A DNA stretch of 23,572 bases from a virus: IMG/VR virus record IMGVR_UViG_3300021068_000105, positions 1 through 23,572 of that record. The stretch is one strand, 5' to 3'. The position numbers were made by a program, and so were the translations under genes. The notes under the pieces were generated by a model. It worked only from the letters and a program-made list of their open reading frames with translations. It was not told the DNA's origin and made no database searches. Below, one piece after another: positions 1-7,543 of this stretch (the first letter of the stretch is position 1; each line of letters begins with the position of its first letter).

Positions 1-1
1 T

Positions 2-1303
2 CACATGAAGGGAGATTATTTTTCAGATCGAACTGAGAAAACGATATTTGAAGAAATTGCAAAGTTCGTTGACAAGTATAAGAAAATACCAACTCAGACC
101 TCATTAGAAATTGAGGTTCAAAGTAGGAAAGATTTAAATGAGTTAGACTACAAGAAAGTAGTTGAAGTTATAAAAACACTAAAATCTACAGATGTAGATT
201 TCGATTGGTTGTGTGATACAACTGAACAATTTTGTAAGGATAAGGCGGTATATAATGCGATTGTTAAAGGCATACAAATCATTGATGGAAAAGATAAAGA
301 TAGAGATGTATCTGCAATTCCGAGCATTCTCACAGATGCCCTTGCTGTGGGTTTCGATAATGCTGTTGGCCACGATTACCTGTTGGATAGTGACTCCCGA
401 TATGAATATTATCACACAGTAGAGGAGAAGATTCCGTTTGATCTGGAGTTCTTCAATAAGATCACCAAGGGAGGACTGCCCCCCAAGACACTGAACATTG
501 CACTTGCTGGCACAGGTGTTGGTAAGTCTTTGTTCATGTGTCATGTCGCTGCAAACTGTTTGTCTCAGGGGAAGAATGTACTTTATATTACATTAGAGAT
601 GGCAGAGGAACGGATCGCAGAACGGATTGATGCAAATTTAATGAACATAAGTATGGAAGATTTGCATGATTTGCCGAAGAAGATGTTTGATGATAAAATT
701 GCAAAGATTATAAAATCCACTTCTGGAACTTTGATTGTAAAGGAGTATCCAACTGCTTCGGCACATGCTGGTCATTTTAGAGGATTGATTAAAGAACTTG
801 CTATTAAGAAATCTTTTAAACCAGATATTGTATTCGTGGATTATATAAATATTTGTGCGTCCAGTAGATTTAAGGGAGCAAGTAATGTTAATTCCTATAC
901 AATGGTGAAAAGTTGTGCAGAAGAAATGCGAGGGTTAGCAGTGGAACTGAATTTGCCTATATTCACAGCAACTCAAACTACCAGATCAGGATTTTCTTCT
1001 ACAGATGTAGATATGACAGATACTGCTGAGTCTTGGGGGTTGCCCCAGACTGCTGATTTCTTATTTGCTTTGATCTCTAATGAAGAACTTGATGAACTTA
1101 ATCAGATAGCAGTCAAGCAGTTGAAGAACCGTTATAATGATCCCACGATAAACAAAAGATTCGTTATAGGAATAGACCGTGCTAGGATGAGATTATCGGA
1201 TGTCAAAATATCAGAACAAAGTGATCTTGTAGATAGTGGTCAAGAAGATTTTCTGGACCCCGTTCCTTCTGGACAGGTATTTGGAGAAGGATGGAAGGTA
1301 TGA
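2..1303 (+). CDS. 41: Replicative DNA helicase, T4 gp41 / DnaB family (5' partial)
   Basis: Hexameric ATP-dependent helicase that unwinds the phage replication fork together with the gp61 primase. Counting from the first ATG (base 5), the Walker A motif GTGVGKS is at residues 169-175. The RecA-fold segment continues with TLEMAEERIAERI (about 196-208), Walker B DIVFVDYIN (274-282) and the FTATQTTR motif (about 320-327). KQLKNRYNDP (371-380) fits the usual arginine-finger region. The frame is open to the window edge, and T4 gp41 is about 475 aa against 432 here. The N-terminal domain therefore probably starts upstream and the ATG at 5 is internal. The stop overlaps the next start as ATGA. Family identity is secure; the exact start is not visible. 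Confidence 0.93.
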   Translation, partial: HMKGDYFSDRTEKTIFEEIAKFVDKYKKIPTQTSLEIEVQSRKDLNELDYKKVVEVIKTLKSTDVDFDWLCDTTEQFCKDKAVYNAIVKGIQIIDGKDKDRDVSAIPSILTDALAVGFDNAVGHDYLLDSDSRYEYYHTVEEKIPFDLEFFNKITKGGLPPKTLNIALAGTGVGKSLFMCHVAANCLSQGKNVLYITLEMAEERIAERIDANLMNISMEDLHDLPKKMFDDKIAKIIKSTSGTLIVKEYPTASAHAGHFRGLIKELAIKKSFKPDIVFVDYINICASSRFKGASNVNSYTMVKSCAEEMRGLAVELNLPIFTATQTTRSGFSSTDVDMTDTAESWGLPQTADFLFALISNEELDELNQIAVKQLKNRYNDPTINKRFVIGIDRARMRLSDVKISEQSDLVDSGQEDFLDPVPSGQVFGEGWKV

Positions 1304-1836
1304 GTCTATGGAAGTTTGATTTTAACTTTGATAGAAAACGATTACTTCAAGAAGCAACAGCAATCGGAGGGTACAAACCATTTACTGATGTAGGAAATCA
1401 ATCTAATGAAGATTTTGTTGAATGGTTTGATAAGAATCCCCATTTAAAAAAGAAGGTTTCGAAATTTTATGAAAAACTTCGAGTGCATGTTAAGGATGTA
1501 GATAAATGCCCATATGCCTTATCTCTCGCAAAATATTTTACAGATTTAACAGAAATGGAATCTTACCCTAGATTTTATTATCAGAAAAAAGGATATCGAT
1601 TGGGTCTTCATACAGATCGTGGCACTCAATGCAGTATAAATTTTGTATTGACAGAAGACCCCGATCCCATATATTTTGAAAATGATGAACAGGTTTATTA
1701 CAGGGTGGGTCTTTTGAACACATCTGAAAAACATGCTGTATATACTACTAAAGATAGATATTTATTTAAATTAAGTTTTGCAGAGGGAACTTTTAAGGAA
1801 ATAAAGGATGTTTTGTCATCTAAATTATCAGGTTGA
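1300..1836 (+). CDS. 2OG-Fe(II) oxygenase-like protein, first of left pair
   Basis: Probable non-haem iron, 2-oxoglutarate-dependent oxygenase (double-stranded beta-helix fold); substrate unknown. Counting from an alternative ATG at 1291, the iron triad is H107-T-D109 (in GLHTDRGTQCSINF) and H148 (in NTSEKHAV). R156 is placed to bind the 2OG carboxylate, followed by a hydrophobic strand (YLFKLSF). I prefer the start at 1300: it forms an ATGA overlap with the helicase stop and has AGAAGG about 9 bases upstream. The ATG at 1291 would have GGAG only 4 bases away. The length (178 aa) suits the compact phage versions of this fold. The 3' end overlaps the next gene, which has the same fold. The family call rests on motif spacing. 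Confidence 0.7.
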   Translation: MSLWKFDFNFDRKRLLQEATAIGGYKPFTDVGNQSNEDFVEWFDKNPHLKKKVSKFYEKLRVHVKDVDKCPYALSLAKYFTDLTEMESYPRFYYQKKGYRLGLHTDRGTQCSINFVLTEDPDPIYFENDEQVYYRVGLLNTSEKHAVYTTKDRYLFKLSFAEGTFKEIKDVLSSKLSG

Positions 1837-2389
1837 TAAGAAATATTTAAGAACCTACTTCTATGATAATTATGAAAGAGGGAGATGGCATAGATTTGAT
1901 CCTCCAATATTGATGTGGTGGAAATTATTTAAATGTGATCATGTTGTAGAAGAAATAATGGATGACCTTGGTATAACTGATATGAATGTTAAACCCAGAT
2001 TTTCCTTTCAATTACCACACACAAGACTGACAGAGCATTTGGATTATCAACGTATCGTAGGTATCAATTTTAATCTGGAACCAGAGACTACACCAGACCT
2101 TCATATATACGGAAAAGATTATCCTTATGAAGCATGTTTGGCAGACGTAGGTTCTGTGGAGCATAGTGTTGAGAAGGTTTCATACGAGAGACTAATACTA
2201 AAATTTGCCATACGAGAACCTTGGCAAGACATATTTGATGTATTAGAGTCTAGGGGATTGATTGATGCTGAGAAGACTAAACAGGTTAATCCAGACTATA
2301 AGAACTATAGGTCTGTGATCAAAAAAAAGGATGAAAAATATTTAAGGGGCAATTATCTAGAAAACCAACTTCTACAATATACTAAATAA
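1808..2389 (+). CDS. 2OG-Fe(II) oxygenase-like protein, second of left pair
   Basis: A second putative 2-oxoglutarate/Fe(II) oxygenase. The facial triad is H77-L-D79 (EHLDYQRIVGINFNL) and H119 (GSVEHSVEKV). R128 lies nine residues after the distal histidine (SYERLILKFAI), the usual place for the 2OG-binding arginine. Start 1808 is supported by AAGGA at 1795-1799, 8 bases upstream. It overlaps the previous gene by 29 bases in another frame, so the two are probably translationally coupled. The sequence is clearly different from the upstream oxygenase outside the motif, so this is not a recent tandem duplicate. In marine T4-like phages this superfamily is common and mostly of unknown substrate. 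A role in modifying protein or nucleobase is speculative. Confidence 0.72.
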   Translation: MFCHLNYQVDKKYLRTYFYDNYERGRWHRFDPPILMWWKLFKCDHVVEEIMDDLGITDMNVKPRFSFQLPHTRLTEHLDYQRIVGINFNLEPETTPDLHIYGKDYPYEACLADVGSVEHSVEKVSYERLILKFAIREPWQDIFDVLESRGLIDAEKTKQVNPDYKNYRSVIKKKDEKYLRGNYLENQLLQYTK

Positions 2390-2408
2390 TAACAAATGGA
2401 GAAAGTGG

Positions 2409-3743
2409 ATGTCGATGATTCAAGACTGCGTTAAGCAAGTTAAACCAAAAACAGAAAATTATACCCCACCTATAGATAAAATACAGAATTTTTTTATAAC
2501 TGAAGGAAAGGGTGCGTCTACCTACTTTGAAGGTGTTATTGCCGCCTGTCATAATAATTCTAGAGTTAGTAAAAAAACTTTCGACACAAATATATTAAAA
2601 GATCAAACTGTTAAACAGTTTCTTAAAGCTGCTGATGCTGGTGGTAAACCATTTTTTGCAACTAATGGTAAAAATGATAAAGAAAAATTAGACGTATTAT
2701 ATAAGTTTGCTCAAGTATGTAAGAAAACTTTACCTGGCAACTCATCTGATGCTGGTGCTGGTCAATCTAAGATGTCTGTTTCTAAACCTTGGCAAGAAAT
2801 CACTGATAAAAAAATAGATACATCTAAAGCAGATATTGCGGTGGGTGGTAATAAAACTTCTGTAAAGGGCCCTTCTGCTCAATTAATGTCAGGTAAAAAA
2901 TTAGAGGCAAAAGCAACTATTTTGTCTGCTTTAGAGATTTCTGGTGAGTCGAGTAAATTAAAAGATGCTCTTATTTCTACAGTTGAAGGTTTTGTAGATG
3001 ATACTAGAACTATTGGTGCCGAAGTTACTTCTGGTCTATTAAAGAAAATGTCGCCAGAAGAAGCAAAAAAAACTGGAAATGAAAAAGCAAAAGAGATTGT
3101 AGATAATCAAGAAAAAATGAAAAGCCAGATAACTAAATTATTTGAGACTGCTTTTAGCAATTCAAAAGTGGGCAATGCTTTCGCAAAAGAAGCTATGACA
3201 GGATGGGAAAAATTTGGAGGAAAAGCTTTTCCAAATAAAGGAGCAGGGGATTCCAAAGGTGAAGCAACACATATGCTTATATGGGATTATAGGATGGATA
3301 GAATGAAATTCTTGAAAATAGATGACAAATTTATTGCTATGACTTCTAAAAAAATGAAAGTTAGACCAGATTTAAAGGCTAATTCTTATAATATTAAAGG
3401 TGTAAAGGCAGGGTATTCTTTCTATCAGGCACTAAGAGTGGGTGTTAATGTTGTGTTAGATAAAACTGGAGAATTAGAAGGTTCTGCTAAAGAAGAGATA
3501 GAACATAACAAAACTCTCTTGAGTGAAGGTTCTTTAACAGAAATTAGTTTTAAAAAGAAAGTTCAAGATGTTTTGAATTGGCTTAAAAATAAGATAATGG
3601 GATTATGGAAATGGTTAACAGAAAAAATTAGAGAAATCGTAGATGTCGTTATAGAAAAAGTTAAACAAGGGATGTATTATGCCTTACAAGCATTTCAATT
3701 AGATGTTAATGTAAATGTAAATACTACGGTAAAGCTGTTATGA
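2409..3743 (+). CDS. Conserved marine T4-like phage protein, possible nuclease-like core
   Basis: No firm assignment; 444 aa and lysine-rich. A segment at about 134-175 reads D-T-S-K-A-D-I-A-V-G-G-N-K-T-S-V-K and then S-A-Q-L-M-S-G. This recalls the D...(S/E)-x-K strand-turn of PD-(D/E)XK nucleases (D142, K153), with Ser where Glu is usual; this is a weak match. Residues 28-33 (FFITEG) and 371-374 (LSEG) fit the (L/I)-x-E-G protease pattern seen in neighbouring proteins. The C-terminus (about 380-425) is strongly amphipathic, with several Trp (NWLKNKIMGLWKWL), and could be membrane-active or a coiled segment. GGAG lies 7 bases before the ATG. The neighbours suggest a virion or injected protein. 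Confidence 0.55.
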   Translation: MSMIQDCVKQVKPKTENYTPPIDKIQNFFITEGKGASTYFEGVIAACHNNSRVSKKTFDTNILKDQTVKQFLKAADAGGKPFFATNGKNDKEKLDVLYKFAQVCKKTLPGNSSDAGAGQSKMSVSKPWQEITDKKIDTSKADIAVGGNKTSVKGPSAQLMSGKKLEAKATILSALEISGESSKLKDALISTVEGFVDDTRTIGAEVTSGLLKKMSPEEAKKTGNEKAKEIVDNQEKMKSQITKLFETAFSNSKVGNAFAKEAMTGWEKFGGKAFPNKGAGDSKGEATHMLIWDYRMDRMKFLKIDDKFIAMTSKKMKVRPDLKANSYNIKGVKAGYSFYQALRVGVNVVLDKTGELEGSAKEEIEHNKTLLSEGSLTEISFKKKVQDVLNWLKNKIMGLWKWLTEKIREIVDVVIEKVKQGMYYALQAFQLDVNVNVNTTVKLL

Positions 3744-4984
3744 TGAGGTTTAACGAAATATTACTAGAGGACAAGGGTGGAAAAAATCTACACCTTGAAC
3801 ATTTGGAAGACGAAATACTCAACTACGGTGTTGATGGAGGTCGAGCTGCATTAAACTTTCTGCGTTCCCTCAGAGACATGATGGCAGGAGCCAGTCGTAG
3901 TTCCGTAAATATGACTGTTAAGTGGGACGGAGCTCCTGCGATTTTTGCTGGTATCGATCCAGAAGATGGTAAATTTTTTGTTGCGAAGAAGAGTGTTTTT
4001 AACGTCAATCCAAAGTTATACAAAACAACCAAGGAGATTGACGATGACCTCTCTGGCGCACTTAATTCAAAATTTAAAGTCGCATTGCAAGAGTTTTCTA
4101 AGTTGGGCATTAAAGGAGTCCTGCAAGGTGATCTCATGTATACGGACGATGTCGAGACTACAAAGATCGAGAATATTACATACTATACTTTCCAGCCTAA
4201 TACTATTGTTTATGCTATACCTGTGGATAGTAAGTTAGGAAGTATCATAAAGAAGTCTAATATAGGTATCGTATGGCATACTACGTATACAGGTGACGCA
4301 TTACAGGATATGAAAGCATCTTTTGGTGTAAACATATCAGGACTGAAAACACCTAGTAGTGTATGGATGGATGATGCTACATACAAAGATACAACAGGCA
4401 CGTCTACTTTTACAGAAAAAGAAACACAGAGGGTTACTAAAATACTATCACAAGTTGGGGTGACTTTTCAGAAGATTAATGCGAATGGTTTAAGAAAGTT
4501 TCTCACAGTACAAAATGGTATGACAGGTGCGATTGCTGGTGCATCTCTCAAAACCTATAATAACTCCAAGGTTCGTGCTGGTGAGAAGATTAAAAATCCC
4601 TCCAATCATGCAAAGGGTTATGAGAAGTGGGTATCTGATTCCATACAAAAACAAATAGACAAAGTAAAAAGTCCTGCTGGTAAGAAGAAATATGAAGATA
4701 TGCAGAAAGAGTATGTACGTGAGGTCAAGAAACATACAAGAAACCTAATTCAAATAATCACATTTCAAAATTTATTAGTTGAAGCAAAAATGCAAATAGT
4801 AAAAAAACTAAATAGTGTCAAGCAACTTACTGACACTTTCATTAAGACTGCTAATGGATTTAAGGTAACAAACCCAGAGGGATTTGTTGCTATTGATAGA
4901 GTAAGTGGTGGTGCTGTTAAACTAGTAGATCGTATGGAATTCTCATTTAACAACTTCACCGCAATAAAGGCATGGGACAAATGA
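3740..4984 (+). CDS. Ligase-like covalent nucleotidyltransferase (DUF6267-like)
   Basis: The protein shows the ordered motifs of ATP-dependent DNA/RNA ligases and capping enzymes. Motif I is K61-W-D-G64 (TVKWDGAPAIF), where Lys would take AMP. A motif III-like GVLQGDLMYT is at 126-135 and a hydrophobic YYTFQPNTIVYAI strand at 148-160. Motif IV is PEGFVAI (379-385; E380, G381) and motif V is AVKLVDRMEF (392-401; K394). I recall the family from marine T4-like phages as a protein of unknown function, probably DUF6267. A lysine-rich helical insert (about 270-350) separates motifs III and IV. The N-terminus MRFNEILLE-D (from the ATG at 3743) resembles the short leader shared with other genes here. 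Both ATGs (3740, 3743) overlap the previous stop. Enzyme activity is inferred. Confidence 0.65.
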   Translation: MMRFNEILLEDKGGKNLHLEHLEDEILNYGVDGGRAALNFLRSLRDMMAGASRSSVNMTVKWDGAPAIFAGIDPEDGKFFVAKKSVFNVNPKLYKTTKEIDDDLSGALNSKFKVALQEFSKLGIKGVLQGDLMYTDDVETTKIENITYYTFQPNTIVYAIPVDSKLGSIIKKSNIGIVWHTTYTGDALQDMKASFGVNISGLKTPSSVWMDDATYKDTTGTSTFTEKETQRVTKILSQVGVTFQKINANGLRKFLTVQNGMTGAIAGASLKTYNNSKVRAGEKIKNPSNHAKGYEKWVSDSIQKQIDKVKSPAGKKKYEDMQKEYVREVKKHTRNLIQIITFQNLLVEAKMQIVKKLNSVKQLTDTFIKTANGFKVTNPEGFVAIDRVSGGAVKLVDRMEFSFNNFTAIKAWDK

Positions 4985-5364
4985 CACAAAAATTTTCAGA
5001 TATTTACGAAAAATCTGTTCCCCTTCTTCAACGTAAGAGAATGGCACGTAGAATGAAAAAGATGGCAAGATCTGCCATTTTTAAAATGAAGAAGGCAAGA
5101 TCAGCACTCAGACGAAAAACTCCAGAAAAAATTCTTGCACTTGCACGTAAAAAGGCAATTAATATGATGAGGAAAAAGTTTTATCCTACGTATAAGGATA
5201 TGGCATTTGCTCAAAGAATTAAAATTGATCAGAGAATTATGGTTCAATTCGGCAAGAAAATAGATAAAATTTCCAAAAAATTGGCAATAGTAATAAAGAA
5301 AGGTGAAGGTGCTAGAATAGCAAAGGCAAAGGAAGCACAGAAGAAAGCAAGAGATAATGCGTAG
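4981..5364 (+). CDS. Small, highly basic protein, possible DNA-binding internal protein
   Basis: A 127-aa protein very rich in Lys and Arg and almost without acidic runs, predicted to be mostly helical. Clusters such as RKRMARRMKKMARSA and KMKKARSALRRK dominate the first half. No catalytic motif is visible. I chose the ATG at 4981 because it makes an ATGA overlap with the preceding stop; an in-frame ATG at 4972 would add three residues. The 3' end overlaps the next start by 8 bases, so it is coupled on both sides. The charge suggests nucleic-acid binding or a packaged internal protein that neutralises DNA, by analogy with T4 internal proteins. This is inference from composition and position only. 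Confidence 0.6.
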   Translation: MTQKFSDIYEKSVPLLQRKRMARRMKKMARSAIFKMKKARSALRRKTPEKILALARKKAINMMRKKFYPTYKDMAFAQRIKIDQRIMVQFGKKIDKISKKLAIVIKKGEGARIAKAKEAQKKARDNA

Positions 5365-6919
5365 TTTTAAGACTTTGACAGAAGCAACAGGTAATGCAGT
5401 TTTTACTTTAGGTAGATTCAACCCACCTACTACTGGTCATGAAAAACTTATAAACAAACTTTCCAGTAAGGCAGGACGAGATCCTATGTATGTGTTTCCT
5501 ACACATTCACAAGATCCTAAGAGAAATCCTTTGCCTCATTCTCTTAAAATTGCGTACATGAAGAAGATGTTCAGGAAATATGCCAAGAACATCCAAATCA
5601 GCAAGGCACGGAATGTATTTGAGGTTGCCAAGATTCTTTATGATAAAGGTCATAAATCAATTACTATGGTTGTTGGGTCTGACAGGGTTGCTGAGTTTAG
5701 CAGTCTTCTTAAAAAGTATAATGGAACAAAAAGCACTCATGGTTTCTACGAATTTGATAATATAGATGTTGTTTCTGCTGGAGCACGTGATCCTGACTCT
5801 GAAGGTGTAGAGGGCATGTCTGCATCCAAGATGAGAGCAGCGGCACAAGATGGAGACAAGGATTCTTTTATTCAAGGATTGCCTTCCAGTTTTAAGGAAG
5901 GAGAAAAATTATATAGAGATATTCGTTCAAATATGGGTGTTCGTGAAGAACGAAACATGGGGGATATGTCTGATTTTGAGTATCTCAGAGATCAATATCT
6001 CACAGGTAAAATCTGGAATGTGGGAGAACTAGTAGAAGCAAATGGTGTGAGTGGTGAAATTGTTCGTAGAGGAACAAACTACTTGACAATGGTGGAAGAA
6101 GATGGTAAGGTTCACAAGGTTTGGTTGCATGATATTACCCTTGATGAACGGAACTATCGTAAGGAATATGACAATTATCAAGGCAAACCAGAACAGGTTG
6201 CCAGACGTTCTTCAAGGAATAAAGCACGGAGGGTTATGGGTGACAAGACTAAGATAGGTATGGATGTAGGTCATAAGGACAATAATCCTATGAATAATGA
6301 CCCCAAGAATTTGAAAAATGAAAATCCATCCAAGAATCGAAGAGAACCAAGACTACGTGAAAAACTTGCCAAAACTGCCCCTGTAGATGATTATATAGAT
6401 GATTTTGAAAAGTCTGATGCCCCTCAGTTTAAAGGTAAATCCAAGGAAAAACGTAAAGATATGGCACTTGGTGCATACTATGCAAAGCAACGGGGAGAGA
6501 GTTTAGAAGAAATGTCATGGTGGAGATCAGTTATAGGTAAAATTCATACAGTATCCCACCCTAAAGGGTATGAAAGAATAACAAAGGAATATGCCGAATT
6601 ATTTAAACAGAAACAGTACAGAGATAATCCTCAAAAAGCAGCGTGGTATATAGCAAGAGTAAACAAAGGAGTGGATGTAAAAGTTTTCATCAAATATATT
6701 AATAAATTAGTTGATAAAGGCCAGTTGCCAACAGAGTTGAAAGCAGAATATGATCCGATGGAAGAAAAAATGTCTCCTTTAGCAAAATTACAGAAGTTTG
6801 ATAAATCACGGGTTGCGGCTGGTAAAAAACCAATTTTTACGGATAAAAAAACTAAGAAGAACAAAAAAGAAGCAGTATCATCCTTTAAGGACTTTGTAAA
6901 TAGTATTAACAATAAATAG
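5357..6919 (+). CDS. Fusion: nucleotidyltransferase domain plus HNH-like region, with capsid-targeting-like leader
   Basis: Three parts are visible. Residues 1-10 (MRSFKTLTE-A) form a leader ending in L-T-E-A. Residues 12-190 are an adenylyl/cytidylyltransferase (HIGH-type) domain: GRFNPPTTGH (19-28, the (H/T)xGH nucleotide loop), VVGSDR (105-110) and MSASKMR (154-160, the ISxSxxR-like signature). Its nearest well-known relatives are NadM/CoaD-type enzymes, which join NMN or phosphopantetheine to AMP. Residues 286-330 look like an HNH nuclease core, with H306 in DVGHKDNNPMNND followed by KNLKNENPSKN. Beyond 355 is a Lys-rich tail with GKSKEKRKDMALGAYYAK, a motif I recall from marine T4-like phage proteins. 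It overlaps the upstream gene by 8 bases. Domain calls come from motifs; the joint role is unknown. Confidence 0.72.
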   Translation: MRSFKTLTEATGNAVFTLGRFNPPTTGHEKLINKLSSKAGRDPMYVFPTHSQDPKRNPLPHSLKIAYMKKMFRKYAKNIQISKARNVFEVAKILYDKGHKSITMVVGSDRVAEFSSLLKKYNGTKSTHGFYEFDNIDVVSAGARDPDSEGVEGMSASKMRAAAQDGDKDSFIQGLPSSFKEGEKLYRDIRSNMGVREERNMGDMSDFEYLRDQYLTGKIWNVGELVEANGVSGEIVRRGTNYLTMVEEDGKVHKVWLHDITLDERNYRKEYDNYQGKPEQVARRSSRNKARRVMGDKTKIGMDVGHKDNNPMNNDPKNLKNENPSKNRREPRLREKLAKTAPVDDYIDDFEKSDAPQFKGKSKEKRKDMALGAYYAKQRGESLEEMSWWRSVIGKIHTVSHPKGYERITKEYAELFKQKQYRDNPQKAAWYIARVNKGVDVKVFIKYINKLVDKGQLPTELKAEYDPMEEKMSPLAKLQKFDKSRVAAGKKPIFTDKKTKKNKKEAVSSFKDFVNSINNK

Positions 6920-6929
6920 AAGATAAAAA

Positions 6930-7538
6930 ATGGACCAAAGGTTAGTAAAACAATTAAAAGAAGCAATGCCGACAACTTATCATCCTCAGTATAATTGGGA
7001 TTTAAGTAAGGATGTTGCAGAAGATGATTTGGAGTTATTTAAACAAGCAATGACCAATTGCCCAGCTGGGCAAGATAATAACACTTATTTTAAAGTGATT
7101 TTTATTAAAAATAGAGATGCGATTCAGAAAATATATGACGAACTTTGGGTAGATTCAATAGGAGAAGATGCTACACAGACACAAGTTCTTGCTAATCTTT
7201 TAGTAGTTTTTGAAAATTGGGACAACGATAGTATCCTCCATCGTTGGAATGAACAAAAATACGAAGTAGATAGAGCAACAGCGGTAGGAATGTCGGTAGG
7301 ATATTTAGAATTATTATGTGCGTTATTGGGATATAAAACTGGGCAACTTAATTGTGCAGATAAGGACGTTCAACAAGAGATTAAAAAATCTCTTGGTTTA
7401 GACGATGCCCCTTTATTAATGATGGGAATTGGCCACGGAAATGAAAATGTATCACCGCATAGAAGTCACTTTGATAGGAAGATAAAACATTCTGTGCATA
7501 GAAGAACACCACCTATTTATACAAGGGTATGGGAGTAG
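6930..7538 (+). CDS. Nitroreductase-like flavoprotein with capsid-targeting-like leader
   Basis: A 202-aa protein whose second half follows the nitroreductase/FMN-dependent oxidoreductase pattern. A helix AVGMSVGYLELLCALLGYKTG (118-138) is followed by a short loop, KSLGLDDAPLLMMGIGHG (153-170) and a charged tail. The upstream part (TNCPAGQDNNTYFKVIFIKNRD, about 42-63) fits the 'P-x-x-x-N/Q' FMN-side strand of the family. The first 12 residues (MDQRLVKQLKE-A) again end in L-K-E-A. Nitroreductase-fold enzymes use FMN and NAD(P)H to reduce nitroaromatics, quinones or flavins; which applies here cannot be read. No strong ribosome site is seen, only an A/G-rich AGAAGAT. The fold assignment is by pattern and moderately sure. 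Confidence 0.6.
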   Translation: MDQRLVKQLKEAMPTTYHPQYNWDLSKDVAEDDLELFKQAMTNCPAGQDNNTYFKVIFIKNRDAIQKIYDELWVDSIGEDATQTQVLANLLVVFENWDNDSILHRWNEQKYEVDRATAVGMSVGYLELLCALLGYKTGQLNCADKDVQQEIKKSLGLDDAPLLMMGIGHGNENVSPHRSHFDRKIKHSVHRRTPPIYTRVWE

Positions 7539-7543
7539 AAAAA

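Noticed and set aside
844-851. TATAAATA late-promoter match
   Set aside because: It lies inside the helicase coding sequence, with no gene start within about 450 bases and no ribosome site after it. AT-rich coding DNA gives such matches by chance.
3823-4137. Minus-strand reading frame of 104 codons inside the ligase-like gene
   Set aside because: Fully within a gene with motif support on the + strand, and no start signal. All other genes are on the + strand.
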